Part shown: positions 55,716 to 64,000 of the stretch, one piece after another
Layout of the letters: every line of letters begins with the position of its first letter
Numbering within the stretch: the first letter of the stretch is position 1
Source: Streptomyces sp. NBC_01723
Lineage (GTDB): Bacteria > Actinomycetota > Actinomycetes > Streptomycetales > Streptomycetaceae
Reading direction: 5' to 3'
Assembly (NCBI RefSeq): GCF_036246005.1
Contig: NZ_CP109171.1
Location: forward strand, 806,001 to 870,000
Length of the DNA: 64,000 bases
Notes under the pieces: generated by a model
The model's input: the letters and a program-made list of their open reading frames with translations, nothing else
Database searches by the model: none
Told to the model about the DNA's origin: nothing
Position numbers and translations under genes: made by a program

Positions 55716-57155
55716 TCACCGGGTCGGCAGCGCCACGTACTGGTACTCCAGGAACTCGTCGATCCCGACCCTGCCGCCCTCCCGGCCGAGGCCCGACTGC
55801 TTGACGCCGCCGAAGGGGGCGGCCGGGTTGGAGACCAGGCCGGTGTTGAGGCCGACCATGCCGGTCTCCAGGCGCTCGCTGACCCGCAGGCCGCGGTCCA
55901 GGCCCTCGGTGTAGAGGTAGCCGACGAGGCCCCAGGGGGTGTCGTTGGCCCGGCGTACCACCTCGTCCTCGTCGTCGAAGGTGAGGATCGCCGCGACGGG
56001 GCCGAAGATCTCCGTGTCCATGAGCGCGCTGTCCGGGGAGACGTCGGTGAGCACGGTGGGCGGGTAGAAGCAGCCGGGGCCCTCGGGTGTTCGGCCGCCG
56101 ACCAGCACCCGGGCGCCGCGCTCCACCGCGTCGGCGACCAGTTCCTCGACCTTGGCGCGTCCGGCGGCGTCGATGAGGGGGCCCACGTCGACGCCGTCCC
56201 GGGTGCCGGGGCCCACCACCAGCGCCTCCATCCGCCGGGCCAGCCGCCGCGAGAACTCCTCGGCCACCGGGCGGTGCACGAAGAAGCGGTTCGCGGCGGT
56301 GCACGCCTCGCCCATGTTGCGCATCTTGGCGATCATCGCGCCGTCCACGGCGGCGTCCAGGTCCGCGTCGTCGAAGACGATGAACGGCGCGTTGCCGCCC
56401 AGCTCCATCGAGGTCCTGACGACCGTGTCCGCGCACTGCGCGAGGAGCAGCCGTCCGACGGCGGTCGAGCCGGTGAAGGACAGCTTGCGGATCCGGCCGC
56501 CGCGCAGCAGCGGTTCGCAGACCTCTCCCGCCCTGGAGGTCGGGACGACGTTCAGCACGCCGTCCGGCAGTCCGGCCTCCTTGAGGATGGCGGCCAGGGC
56601 CAGGCTGGAGAGCGGGGTCTGCGGGGCCGGCTTGTGCACCATCGTGCAGCCGGCCGCGATCGCCGGGGCGATCTTGCGGGCGCCCATGGCGAGCGGGAAG
56701 TTCCACGGGGTGATCAGCAGACAGGGCCCGACCGGGCGCCGGGAGAGCAGCATGCGGTTGCGCCCGTCGGGGAGGAGGCCGTGGCCGCCGTCGATCCGTA
56801 CGGCCTCCTCGGAGAACCAGCGGAAGAACTCGGCGGCGTAGGCGACCTCGCCCCGGGCCTCGGCCAGCGGCTTGCCCATCTCGGAGGTCATCAGACGGGC
56901 GAGTTCGTCCGTGCGCTCCAGGACGATCTCGTGGGCGCGGCGCAGGATCTCGCTGCGCGCCCGCGGTGCCGTGCGGGCCCACGCCTCCTGCGCCCGGACG
57001 GCGGCGTCCTCGGCGAGCCGGGCGTCCTTGGGTCCGGCGTCGGCGACGTGGCGGACGGTCTCGCCGGTCGCGGGGTCGTCCACCGGCAGGACGGCGCCGT
57101 CCGCCGCGTCCGTCCACGCGCCGCCGATGAACAGCTGGGTCGGTGTGTCGGTCAT
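55716..57155 (-). CDS. gabD: NAD(P)-dependent succinate-semialdehyde dehydrogenase
   Basis: A 479-residue aldehyde dehydrogenase: LLITPWNFPLAMGARKIAPAIAAGCTMVHKPA (cofactor region), FTGSTAVGRLLL, ELGGNAPFIVFDDAD with the catalytic Glu, and MGEACTAANRFFV with the catalytic Cys, ending APFGGVKQSGLGREGG. The family member nearest in pattern is GabD, converting succinate semialdehyde to succinate after GABA transamination. AGGAGGG precedes ATG 57155. It follows gabT on the same strand after a 234-base gap with no gene. Confidence 0.88.
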   Translation of the reverse strand: MTDTPTQLFIGGAWTDAADGAVLPVDDPATGETVRHVADAGPKDARLAEDAAVRAQEAWARTAPRARSEILRRAHEIVLERTDELARLMTSEMGKPLAEARGEVAYAAEFFRWFSEEAVRIDGGHGLLPDGRNRMLLSRRPVGPCLLITPWNFPLAMGARKIAPAIAAGCTMVHKPAPQTPLSSLALAAILKEAGLPDGVLNVVPTSRAGEVCEPLLRGGRIRKLSFTGSTAVGRLLLAQCADTVVRTSMELGGNAPFIVFDDADLDAAVDGAMIAKMRNMGEACTAANRFFVHRPVAEEFSRRLARRMEALVVGPGTRDGVDVGPLIDAAGRAKVEELVADAVERGARVLVGGRTPEGPGCFYPPTVLTDVSPDSALMDTEIFGPVAAILTFDDEDEVVRRANDTPWGLVGYLYTEGLDRGLRVSERLETGMVGLNTGLVSNPAAPFGGVKQSGLGREGGRVGIDEFLEYQYVALPTR

Positions 57156-57389
57156 GGGGTCCCTCCTGGTCGCCCGGCCCGAGGCCGGGCTCGGTCTGCG
57201 TGTGCTCGGTCCGCCCGCCCTCCTCGCGAGGGCGGGCGGCCGTCGGGTCACCGGTCGGCCGCTTCCGATGTGCCGGCCTCGGCAGGCGAACCCGGTCCGC
57301 CGCGCCCGGCGGCCCGGCCTCGACGGCCGGACCCGGCCGGCGCGCGCACCGGAGCGCCTGCCCGCCTCACGACGACGGCGGTCGTCGGC

Positions 57390-58658
57390 TCACCGGTCCG
57401 CCACCCCCGACGTGCCGGCCTCCACGGCGGCGGACCAGGCCCGCAGGCCCTCGTCGACCGCCGTCTCGTCGATCACCAGCGCGGGGATCATCCGGACCAC
57501 CTGGTTCCAGGCTCCGCAGAGCAGCAACAGCAGGCCCTCGTCGACCGCGGCCCGCTGGACCCGGGCGGCCGTCCCGGGGTCCGGGTCCCCGTTCTCGGTG
57601 ACGAACTCGCTGGCCAGCATCAGTCCCAGGCCCCGGACGTCCCCGATGGCGGGCGTCCGGGCCGCCACCTCCTCCAGTCCGCGGCGCAGGCGCGCGCCCA
57701 TCGCCTCCGTGTTCTCCACCAGCTTCTCGTCGCGGACGACGTCGAGGGTGGCGCAGGCCGCCGCGCAGGCCACCGCGTTGGCGCCGTACGTGCCGCCCTG
57801 CGAGCCCGCCCAGGCCCTGGCCATCAGTTCCTCGGAGGCCGCGATCGCGGACAGGGGGAAGCCGCTGGCCAGGCCCTTGGCGGTGATCAGGACGTCGGGG
57901 GTGACACCGAAGTGCTCGTGGCCCCAGAACCGGCCGGTGCGGCCCACGCCGGTCTGCACCTCGTCCAGGATCAGCAGGAATCCGTGGCGGTCGGCGCGCT
58001 CGCGCAGGCCCTCCATGAAGGCGCGGGTCGCGGGGACGTAGCCGCCCTCGCCCAGGACCGGCTCGACGATGACGGCGGCGGTGTCGGCGGGCGAGGTGAT
58101 CGTCTGGAGGGTGTAGTCCAGTTCCTGGAGGGCGAAGCGGGTGGCGGTCTCCTCGTCCCAGCCGTAGCGGAATGCGGTCGGGAAGGGGGTGACGACCACG
58201 CCGCTCATCAGCGGCGAGAAGCCGGACCGGAAGCGGGTGCCCGAGGTGGTCATGGACGCGGCGGCCACGGTGCGGCCGTGGAAACCGCCGTGGCAGACCA
58301 GCACGTTGGGGCGGCCGGTGGCCTGGCGGGCCAGGCGCAGCGCCGCCTCCACCGCCTCGCTGCCGGAGTTGGTGAAGAAGAGGCTGTCCAGACCGGTCGG
58401 CAGGACCTCGCCGAGCTTGTCGACGAGGCGCCGCAGCGGCTGGTGCATGACGGTCGTGTACTGGCCGTGGACCAGGGTGCCCACCTGCTCCTGGGCGGCG
58501 GCCACCACCCTGGGGTGGCAGTGTCCGGTGCTGGTGACGCCGATACCGGCGGTGAAGTCCAGATAGCGGCGGCCGTCCTCGCCATGGATGTGGACGCCCT
58601 CGCCCCGGACGGCCACCACGGGCGTGGCCTGGCGAAGGTGCGGCGACAGTGCGGTCAT
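57390..58658 (-). CDS. gabT: class III aminotransferase, 4-aminobutyrate aminotransferase-like
   Basis: A 422-residue PLP enzyme: DFTAGIGVTSTGHCHPRVV, LFFTNSGSEAVEAALRLAR (phosphate contacts), GGFHGRTVAAASMT, LILDEVQTGVGRTG (Asp for pyridine N), and ITAKGLASGFPLSA with the Schiff-base Lys. Next to gabD and a PucR activator, it most likely transfers the amino group of GABA to 2-oxoglutarate; related omega-amino acids are possible. GGGAG precedes ATG 58658. Confidence 0.85.
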   Translation of the reverse strand: MTALSPHLRQATPVVAVRGEGVHIHGEDGRRYLDFTAGIGVTSTGHCHPRVVAAAQEQVGTLVHGQYTTVMHQPLRRLVDKLGEVLPTGLDSLFFTNSGSEAVEAALRLARQATGRPNVLVCHGGFHGRTVAAASMTTSGTRFRSGFSPLMSGVVVTPFPTAFRYGWDEETATRFALQELDYTLQTITSPADTAAVIVEPVLGEGGYVPATRAFMEGLRERADRHGFLLILDEVQTGVGRTGRFWGHEHFGVTPDVLITAKGLASGFPLSAIAASEELMARAWAGSQGGTYGANAVACAAACATLDVVRDEKLVENTEAMGARLRRGLEEVAARTPAIGDVRGLGLMLASEFVTENGDPDPGTAARVQRAAVDEGLLLLLCGAWNQVVRMIPALVIDETAVDEGLRAWSAAVEAGTSGVADR

Positions 58659-58882
58659 GCTCGTCTCCCGGCGTGATCGTCGGTCTGCTGCGGTGCCCCG
58701 AGCCTTCCCGCCGGGGCGGGCCCGCCAACGCGTGATCTGTCCGGCGCGAGCCCGGTATCCGGACGATGTGTCAACCGTCCGGCGCCTTGCGCGCCGCCGG
58801 ACCGCGCCCGCGCGACCCGCCGGGCGCTCTTGCGCAGGTCAAGGAGGCTTGTCAGAGTGACCAGGGGGCACAGGGAGGCACC
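58659..58882. other. gabT/pucR divergent promoter region
   Basis: The 224 bases hold both promoters. GC-rich and without a gene; I could not define a convincing repeat for the regulator. GGGAGG at the right end is the pucR ribosome site. Confidence 0.4.
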
Positions 58883-60499
58883 GTGAGCGAGGACCGGCAC
58901 CCGGGCCCGGAGGGCGGTCCGCCCACCGTGGCGGACGTGCTGGCCCTGCCGGTGCTGGCCGGGGGCGAGCCGCGGGTGGTCACCGGCGCCGACCGCGTGG
59001 ACCGCCCGGTCCGGTGGGTCCACGTCACCGAGCTGACGGACCCGGCGTCGTTCCTCAAGGGCGGCGAACTGGTCCTCACCACGGGCATGCCCCTGCCCGA
59101 GGACCCGGCGGGGGTACGCCGCTACGTCGACGAACTCGCCGACGTCGGTGCCGCCGCCCTGGTCATCGAGCTGGTGCGCCGGTACCACCGGCCGCCCGAC
59201 GCCCTGGTCCAGGCGTGCCGGGCGCGCGGGCTGCCCCTCGTCACGCTCGCGCGGGACGTCAACTTCCTGGAGGTCACGCAGGTCGTCCACGCGCTGATCC
59301 TCGGCGGCCAGGCGGACGCGATGCGCAGGACGCAGCGGGTCCACGAGGCGTTCACCGCGCTCACTCTGCGCGGCGCCGGTCCGCAGGACGTGGTGCGCGC
59401 GGCGGCGGAGATGAGCGGACGCACGGTCGTGCTGGAGAACCTGGTCCACCGGGCCCTGGTCTGCGAGCCCTCGGGCAGTACGGCGCAGGCCGCGCTCACC
59501 GGGTGGGAGCGGCGCTCGAGGACCACACCGGCGACCGACCGCACGGGCCTGGCCGGTCCCGAGGGATGGCTCGTGGCCCCGGTGGAGTACCAGGGCGAGG
59601 GCTGGGGGCGGGTCGCCATGCTGCCCGGCGGGGACCGGGCCTTCGGACCCGAGGACGTCACCGTGCTGGAGCGGACCGCGATGGCCCTCACCATCGCCCG
59701 TCTCACCCACTCCACGCCCTGGGAGCGCACCGCCCACCGCACCGCCCTGCGGGACCTGGCCGAGCGGCGCCACCGCTCCCCGGCGGACGCGCGCGCCCGG
59801 GTCGCGGCCCTCGGGCTGCCCGCGGCGGACGCCCGTTTCGTCGCCGTACTCGCGGACCTCCCGGGAGAGGCGGACGCGGCGACGGCCGAGTCCCGGCTGT
59901 CCGAGGAGCTGAGCACGTCGGGGTCGCGGGCGCTGGTCGGCCTGCTCTCCCCCACCCGCCTGGGCGTCATGCTGGCGCTGCGCCCGTCGCCGCCCTGGCG
60001 GGAGGCCGTCGAGCGGCTGAGCCGAGGCGTGCTGGACGCCGCTCCGGACGCGGTCGTGAGCGTCGGCTCCCCCGCCCCGGATCTCGACGGCGTCGCGCGT
60101 TCCTTCGGCGAGGCGGCCCGGGTGGCCGAGGCGACCGAGCCGGGCCGGCCCCCGCCGCCGGACCGTTCCTTCCACGAACGGGCGGACATCGGCCTGGGCC
60201 GGCTGCTGTTCGCGCTGCGCGACGACACCCGCGTCCAGGACTACGCGGAACGGCAGTTGGGCCGGCTGCTCGACCACGACGCCCGGCACGGCACCGACCT
60301 CGTGACGACCCTGCGCGGCTACCTGGACGCCGCGGGCAACAAGACCGTCGCCGCCCGGTCGGCCGGGCTGTCCCGGGAGACCGTCTACCAACGGCTGCGG
60401 ACGATCGAGCGGTTGCTCGGGCGCGACCTGGAGTCCGGCGAGCAGCGCACCGAACTCCATGTCGCGCTCCAGGCGCTCGACGTGCTGCGGGGCGGCTGA
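58883..60499 (+). CDS. PucR family transcriptional activator of GABA catabolism
   Basis: A 538-residue protein: an N-terminal PucR domain (VADVLALPVLAGGEPRVVTGADRVDRPVRWVHVTE, residues 15-135), a GGDEF-like central part, and a C-terminal PucR helix-turn-helix (LRGYLDAAGNKTVAARSAGLSRETVYQRLRTIERLLG, about residues 475-515). In Corynebacterium a PucR-type GabR activates gabTDP; the divergent gabT here argues for the same role. GTG 58883 has GGGAGG 3-4 bases upstream. Confidence 0.87.
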   Translation: MSEDRHPGPEGGPPTVADVLALPVLAGGEPRVVTGADRVDRPVRWVHVTELTDPASFLKGGELVLTTGMPLPEDPAGVRRYVDELADVGAAALVIELVRRYHRPPDALVQACRARGLPLVTLARDVNFLEVTQVVHALILGGQADAMRRTQRVHEAFTALTLRGAGPQDVVRAAAEMSGRTVVLENLVHRALVCEPSGSTAQAALTGWERRSRTTPATDRTGLAGPEGWLVAPVEYQGEGWGRVAMLPGGDRAFGPEDVTVLERTAMALTIARLTHSTPWERTAHRTALRDLAERRHRSPADARARVAALGLPAADARFVAVLADLPGEADAATAESRLSEELSTSGSRALVGLLSPTRLGVMLALRPSPPWREAVERLSRGVLDAAPDAVVSVGSPAPDLDGVARSFGEAARVAEATEPGRPPPPDRSFHERADIGLGRLLFALRDDTRVQDYAERQLGRLLDHDARHGTDLVTTLRGYLDAAGNKTVAARSAGLSRETVYQRLRTIERLLGRDLESGEQRTELHVALQALDVLRGG

Positions 60500-60519
60500 C
60501 CCGGGCGCCTCAGCCGCCC
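60490..60519. terminator. bidirectional hairpin containing both stop codons
   Basis: GGGCGGCTGA / TCAGCCGCCC, a perfect 10-bp stem with a 10-base loop. The stop of pucR and the stop of the convergent GH3 gene each form the end of one arm. Confidence 0.6.
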
Positions 60520-62891
60520 GCCGACGGTTCCTGCCCGAAGACCGCGTGCAGCCGCCGCGTGTGGTCGACCCGCCGTGGCGGACCGGTGACGGTGACCGTC
60601 GCCGTCAGGGGCGGCGCGGTGCTGGACGCGGCGAACCGCAGCTCCAGCGCGCCGGGTTCGACGACCCGGTGGCCGTCGCGCCCCGTGAAGGAGGCGAGGT
60701 CGGCCGGGACGACGACGCGCACCCTGCGGGCCTCGCCGGGCGCCAGCGGCACCCGGGTGTAGCCGACGAGACGCTGCACCGGCTGGACGACGGAGGCCAC
60801 CGGGTCGTGCAGGTAGAGCTGGACGACCTCCGTGCCGTGCCGTTCGCCGGTGTTGCGGACGGTCAGCGCCAGCGAGAACTCGCCGTCGGCGGGCGCCTGT
60901 TCCACGTCCACCGCGAGGTCGCTCCAGGCGAACGTGGTGTACGTGAGGCCGTGCCCGAAGCCGAAGGCGGGCGTCGGGTCGATGCTGGACACCTCGCTTG
61001 CGTGGGCGAGCCGCGCCCCCAGATAGGTGGTCGGCTGCGCACCGGCGCCGCGGGGCACGCTGACCGGCAGCCGGCCGGAGGGACCGGTACGCCCGCTGAG
61101 CACGCCCGCGAGAGCGGTGGTCCCCTCCTCTCCGGGGAAGAAGGACTGCACGATCGCGGCGGCCTCCGTCACAGCCCGGCCCAGCGCGTAGGGCCGGCCC
61201 GCCAGCAGCACCGTGACGACCGGCCTGCCGGTGTCCAGCAGGGCGTCGAGGAGCCGTTGCTGGGCGCCGGGCAGGGTGAGCGACTCGACGTCGCAGCCCT
61301 CACCGCTGGTGCCGCGTCCGAAGAGTCCGGCGCGGTCGCCCAGGACGGCGACGACGACGTCCGCCTCCCCGGCCGCGCGGACGGCCTCGGGGATGCCGGA
61401 TACGTCGCCGTCGTCGACGCCCGTGCCGCGGGCGAGCGTGAACTCGGTGTCGGGGAACTCCGCGGCCAGGGTGGCGCGCAGGGTGGGCAGGTCGATGCCG
61501 ACCGGGGTGGCGGGGTGGTGGACGCCGATGTGCTGGGGGAAGGAGTAGCAGCCGAGTACGGCGGTGGGCTCGTCGGCGTTGGGTCCGACCAGGGCGATGC
61601 GGCGCGGCCGGACGAGGGGCAGTGTGCCGTCGTTGCTCAGCAGCACGACCGCTTCCTCGGCGACGGTGCGGGCCAGTTCGCGATTGCGGGGCCCGTCCAG
61701 GTCGATCCGGCCGCGCAGGGCCTCCGGGTCGTCCAGGTCCGCGCCGTCCAGTGCGGCGGGCACCGGGTTCCAGTCCGGGTCTAGGAGCCCGAGCAGCGCC
61801 TTCTGGGTGAGCACCCGGCGCAGGGCACGGTCGATCACCTTCTCGGGGACCCGGCCGGCGGCGACCGCCTCCACCAGGGGCGCGCCGAACGTCTTGACGG
61901 TGGGCAGCTCGATGTCGACGCCCGCCCGCAGGGCGGCACCCGCGGCCTCCGCCCAGTCGGCGGCGATGCCGTGCAGGGTCTTGAGGAAGGCGATGCCGAA
62001 GTAGTCGGCGACGACGGTGCCGTCGAAGCCCCAGGTGTCGCGCAGCAGCCCGGTGAGCAGGTCCTCGTCGGCGGCCGCGGGGACGCCGTCGGTGTCGGTG
62101 TAGGCGTGCATCACCGACCGGGCGCCGCCCTCGCGGATCGCCATCTCGAAGGGCGGCAGCAGGACGTCGGCGCGCTCGCGCGGGCCCATCGGGGAGGGCG
62201 CGAGGTTGCGTCCGGCGCGGGAGGCCGAGTAGCCGGCGAAGTGTTTGAGGGTGGCGACGACACCGGCGCCCTCCAGGCCGCGCACATAGGCGGTGCCGAT
62301 GGTGCCGACGAGGTACGGGTCCTCGCCGATGGTCTCCTCGACCCGTCCCCAGCGGGCGTCGCGCACCACGTCCAGGACGGGTGCGAGGCCCTGGTGGATG
62401 CCGACGGACCGCATGTCGCGGCCGATGGCGGACGCCATGCGGTGCACCAGGTCCGGGTCGAAGGTGGCGCCCCAGGACAGCGGGACGGGGTAGGCGGTCG
62501 CGCCCCAGGCCGCGAAGCCCGCCAGGCACTCCTCGTGCGCGACGGCGGGGATGCCGAAGCGGTTCGCCGAGGCGATGCGGGCCTGGGTGCGCAGCAGCGA
62601 GAGCGCGCCGAGCGCCGGGTCGACGGGGGCGGTGCCGAAGGGCCGGGTCAACTGGCCCAGCCCGGTGGGCAGGAGCGCGTCGAGGTCGACCGCCTCCTCC
62701 ATGTCGTGCTGATGGGGGGCTACGTCTCCGCCCTCGTCGGACGCGCCGACCCAGACGCCGTACAGCTGGGCGATCTTCTCCTCGGGGGTCATCGCCTCGA
62801 TGAGCGCGGACACCCTGGTGGTGACGGAGAGGGCGGGGTCGTTCCAGAGGGGGATTTCGGGGTGGGTCTCAACCGCCACGTTGTGGGTCAC
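60510..62891 (-). CDS. glycoside hydrolase family 3 beta-glucosidase/xylosidase
   Basis: A 793-residue cytoplasmic GH3 enzyme. The N-terminal barrel has FGIPAVAHEECLAGFAAWGAT, VLDVVRDARWGRVEETIGEDPYLVG, VVATLKHFAGYSASRAGRN and TVVADYFGIAF with the nucleophile Asp. The C-terminal alpha/beta sandwich (AVVLLSNDGTLPL) and a fibronectin-III-like end domain (SLALTVRNTGERHGTEVVQLYLHD) follow. No signal peptide: it acts on oligosaccharides imported by the coupled permeases. GTG 62891 overlaps the permease stop by 4 bases. Beta-glucoside or beta-xyloside specificity is not decided. Confidence 0.9.
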   Translation of the reverse strand: MTHNVAVETHPEIPLWNDPALSVTTRVSALIEAMTPEEKIAQLYGVWVGASDEGGDVAPHQHDMEEAVDLDALLPTGLGQLTRPFGTAPVDPALGALSLLRTQARIASANRFGIPAVAHEECLAGFAAWGATAYPVPLSWGATFDPDLVHRMASAIGRDMRSVGIHQGLAPVLDVVRDARWGRVEETIGEDPYLVGTIGTAYVRGLEGAGVVATLKHFAGYSASRAGRNLAPSPMGPRERADVLLPPFEMAIREGGARSVMHAYTDTDGVPAAADEDLLTGLLRDTWGFDGTVVADYFGIAFLKTLHGIAADWAEAAGAALRAGVDIELPTVKTFGAPLVEAVAAGRVPEKVIDRALRRVLTQKALLGLLDPDWNPVPAALDGADLDDPEALRGRIDLDGPRNRELARTVAEEAVVLLSNDGTLPLVRPRRIALVGPNADEPTAVLGCYSFPQHIGVHHPATPVGIDLPTLRATLAAEFPDTEFTLARGTGVDDGDVSGIPEAVRAAGEADVVVAVLGDRAGLFGRGTSGEGCDVESLTLPGAQQRLLDALLDTGRPVVTVLLAGRPYALGRAVTEAAAIVQSFFPGEEGTTALAGVLSGRTGPSGRLPVSVPRGAGAQPTTYLGARLAHASEVSSIDPTPAFGFGHGLTYTTFAWSDLAVDVEQAPADGEFSLALTVRNTGERHGTEVVQLYLHDPVASVVQPVQRLVGYTRVPLAPGEARRVRVVVPADLASFTGRDGHRVVEPGALELRFAASSTAPPLTATVTVTGPPRRVDHTRRLHAVFGQEPSAGG

Positions 62892-63706
62892 TTTCCTCCG
62901 ACGCCCATCAGGCCCTGGACCAGGGCGCGACGGGCGAACAGGTAGACGAGCAGGACGGGCACCATGGACAGCACGACGGCTCCCAGCAGGCCGGGGATGT
63001 CGATGCCGTGTTCGGTCTGGAAGTTGTAGAGGCCCAGGGTGACGACCTTGGTGGCGTCGGACTGGGTCAGGACGAGCGGGAACAGGAAGCCGTTCCACGC
63101 CTGGAGGGCGGAGAACACGACGATCGTGGAGAGTCCGCCGCGCGACAGCGGCACCACGAGCTGGAAGAACATGCGCCGCGGGGTGGCGCCGTCCATGGTC
63201 ATGGCCTCGAACAGTTCCGGGGATATGTCCCGCATGGCGCCGCTGAGGATCAGCGCCGACATCGGGAGGCAGAACGCGGTCGTGGGCAGGATGACGCCGA
63301 GCAGGTTGTCGTACAGCCCGGCCTCGCTGATCAGGTAGAACATCGGCACGATCACCGCCTGGGCGGGGATGGCGAGGCCGAGCAGGAAGAGCCGGAAGAC
63401 CGCCGAGGTGACCCGGCCGCGGCTGCGCACGATGGCGTAGGCGAGGGGCGGGACCAGCAGCAGGACGAGGCCGACCACACAGGCCGTGACGACGAGGGTG
63501 TTGAGGAAGTACCGGCCGAAGCCGGAGTCGAAGGCGCCGGTGTAGTTGTCCAGGGTGAAGCTGTCGGGTATCGACACCGGGCCGTTGTCGGCGTAGTCCT
63601 GCCGGGTGCGCAGGGTCGCGGCGAGCAGCACGTACAGCGGCAGGCCGACCAGGAGAAGCCAGACGAACGAGCCGGCGCCGGCCAGGTAGTTCGGTCGGCG
63701 CCTCAT
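62888..63706 (-). CDS. carbohydrate ABC transporter permease (MalG/CUT1 family)
   Basis: A 272-residue inner-membrane protein with six helices. The cytoplasmic EAA loop ELFEAMTMDGATPRRMFFQLVVPLSRGG near residue 185 contacts the ATPase. It pairs with the upstream MalF-type permease (4-base overlap) and, by family habit, with a substrate-binding lipoprotein expected just outside the window. The ATPase is probably the shared MsiK, since none is encoded here. Confidence 0.92.
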   Translation of the reverse strand: MRRRPNYLAGAGSFVWLLLVGLPLYVLLAATLRTRQDYADNGPVSIPDSFTLDNYTGAFDSGFGRYFLNTLVVTACVVGLVLLLVPPLAYAIVRSRGRVTSAVFRLFLLGLAIPAQAVIVPMFYLISEAGLYDNLLGVILPTTAFCLPMSALILSGAMRDISPELFEAMTMDGATPRRMFFQLVVPLSRGGLSTIVVFSALQAWNGFLFPLVLTQSDATKVVTLGLYNFQTEHGIDIPGLLGAVVLSMVPVLLVYLFARRALVQGLMGVGGK

Positions 63707-64000
63707 GACACACCCTCCATGGAACTGCGCATCTTGTCGTAGCCGGAGACCCGGACGACGATCAGCGAGACGACCGTGGCCGCGACGACCAGGGCCAGGG
63801 CGATCGCGGAGCCGGTGCCGTAGTCGAAGCTCTTGAACGCCTTGTCGTACATGTAGTAGGCGCTGATGGTGGTGTCGGTGCCGGGGCCGCCCTGGGTCAG
63901 GATGAGGACCGTCTCGAACGTGGTCAGGCCGCCGACGATCATCAGGATCATCGAGGTGATCATGGCGGTGCGCAGCTGCGGCAGTGTGATGTGGAAGAAC
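63703..64000 (-). CDS. carbohydrate ABC transporter permease (MalF/CUT1 family), partial
   Basis: The C-terminal 98 residues of a permease whose 5' part lies beyond the right edge. The frame reads FFHITLPQLRTAMITSMILM at the edge (end of the EAA loop), then FETVLILTQGGPGTDTTISAYYMYDKAFKSFDYG, typical of MalF-type partners, and a last helix. It overlaps the next permease by 4 bases. Confidence 0.9.
   Translation of the reverse strand, partial: FFHITLPQLRTAMITSMILMIVGGLTTFETVLILTQGGPGTDTTISAYYMYDKAFKSFDYGTGSAIALALVVAATVVSLIVVRVSGYDKMRSSMEGVS

Overview
This window reads as a chromosomal segment of a Streptomyces (or a very close actinomycete). The DNA is about 70% G+C with strong third-position GC bias. 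GTG starts are common, genes are packed in short operons with 4-8 bp overlaps, and the families are typical of the genus: secreted polysaccharide hydrolases, a dense set of MarR/PadR/TetR/GntR regulators, a PAS-GAF-PP2C phosphatase, the methylmalonyl-CoA mutase genes, and a two-gene fluoride channel. From memory, and unchecked, the order rho - carboxypeptidase - desaturase - uppP - gap - argG - gabD - gabT resembles an arm region of the S. coelicolor chromosome. I see no rRNA, tRNA, CRISPR array, prophage or intact insertion sequence.

Region 1 (1-19.3 kb) mixes intact genes with decaying ones. The intact genes are two small hydrolases, a RibD-type reductase, a DUF3500 protein, RidA with a divergent MarR regulator, an MMPL exporter, a DUF6215-like membrane protein, the mutA-mutB-meaB operon, and a TetR regulator divergent from a flavin monooxygenase. 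Between them lie remnants of a LacI regulator, a membrane exporter with a small peptide gene in front, a GNAT acetyltransferase, a glyoxalase-fold protein and a secreted hydrolase. Region 2 (19.3-38.6 kb) holds the PTS-linked dihydroxyacetone kinase operon dhaKLM, a GH75 chitosanase divergent from a fibronectin-type lipoprotein, an FadH-type dienoyl-CoA reductase with a PadR regulator, the PAS-PAS-GAF-PP2C phosphatase, and a HemK-like methyltransferase whose 3' end lies in a short inverted-repeat element. It continues with MarR / molybdopterin oxidoreductase / flavin reductase genes, an acetyl xylan esterase, a GntR-UTRA regulator, a methyltransferase, and a PadR gene divergent from an NTF2-like protein.

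Region 3 (38.6-50.4 kb) contains a short Rho factor behind a long C-rich leader, a D,D-carboxypeptidase, a fatty acid desaturase, UppP, the two-gene fluoride channel, small regulators, SseB, an SRPBCC protein, a long-form glyceraldehyde-3-phosphate dehydrogenase, and a membrane protein carrying a PLC-like phosphodiesterase domain. Region 4 (50.4-64.0 kb) contains a large secreted GH87 alpha-1,3-glucanase, argG, and a GABA catabolic set (gabT, gabD) divergent from a PucR activator. It ends with a GH3 glucosidase translationally coupled to sugar ABC permeases, the last of which runs off the right edge.

Many regulatory sites are visible as palindromes: tandem MarR-type operators, a TetR operator, a perfect 38-bp palindrome in front of fadH, two DasR-like sites, and an ArgR-like box at argG. 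Several genes (mutA, two padR, a methyltransferase, dacC, marR, argG) have a TAnnnT-like hexamer exactly six bases before the ATG and no Shine-Dalgarno, the arrangement expected of leaderless mRNAs.
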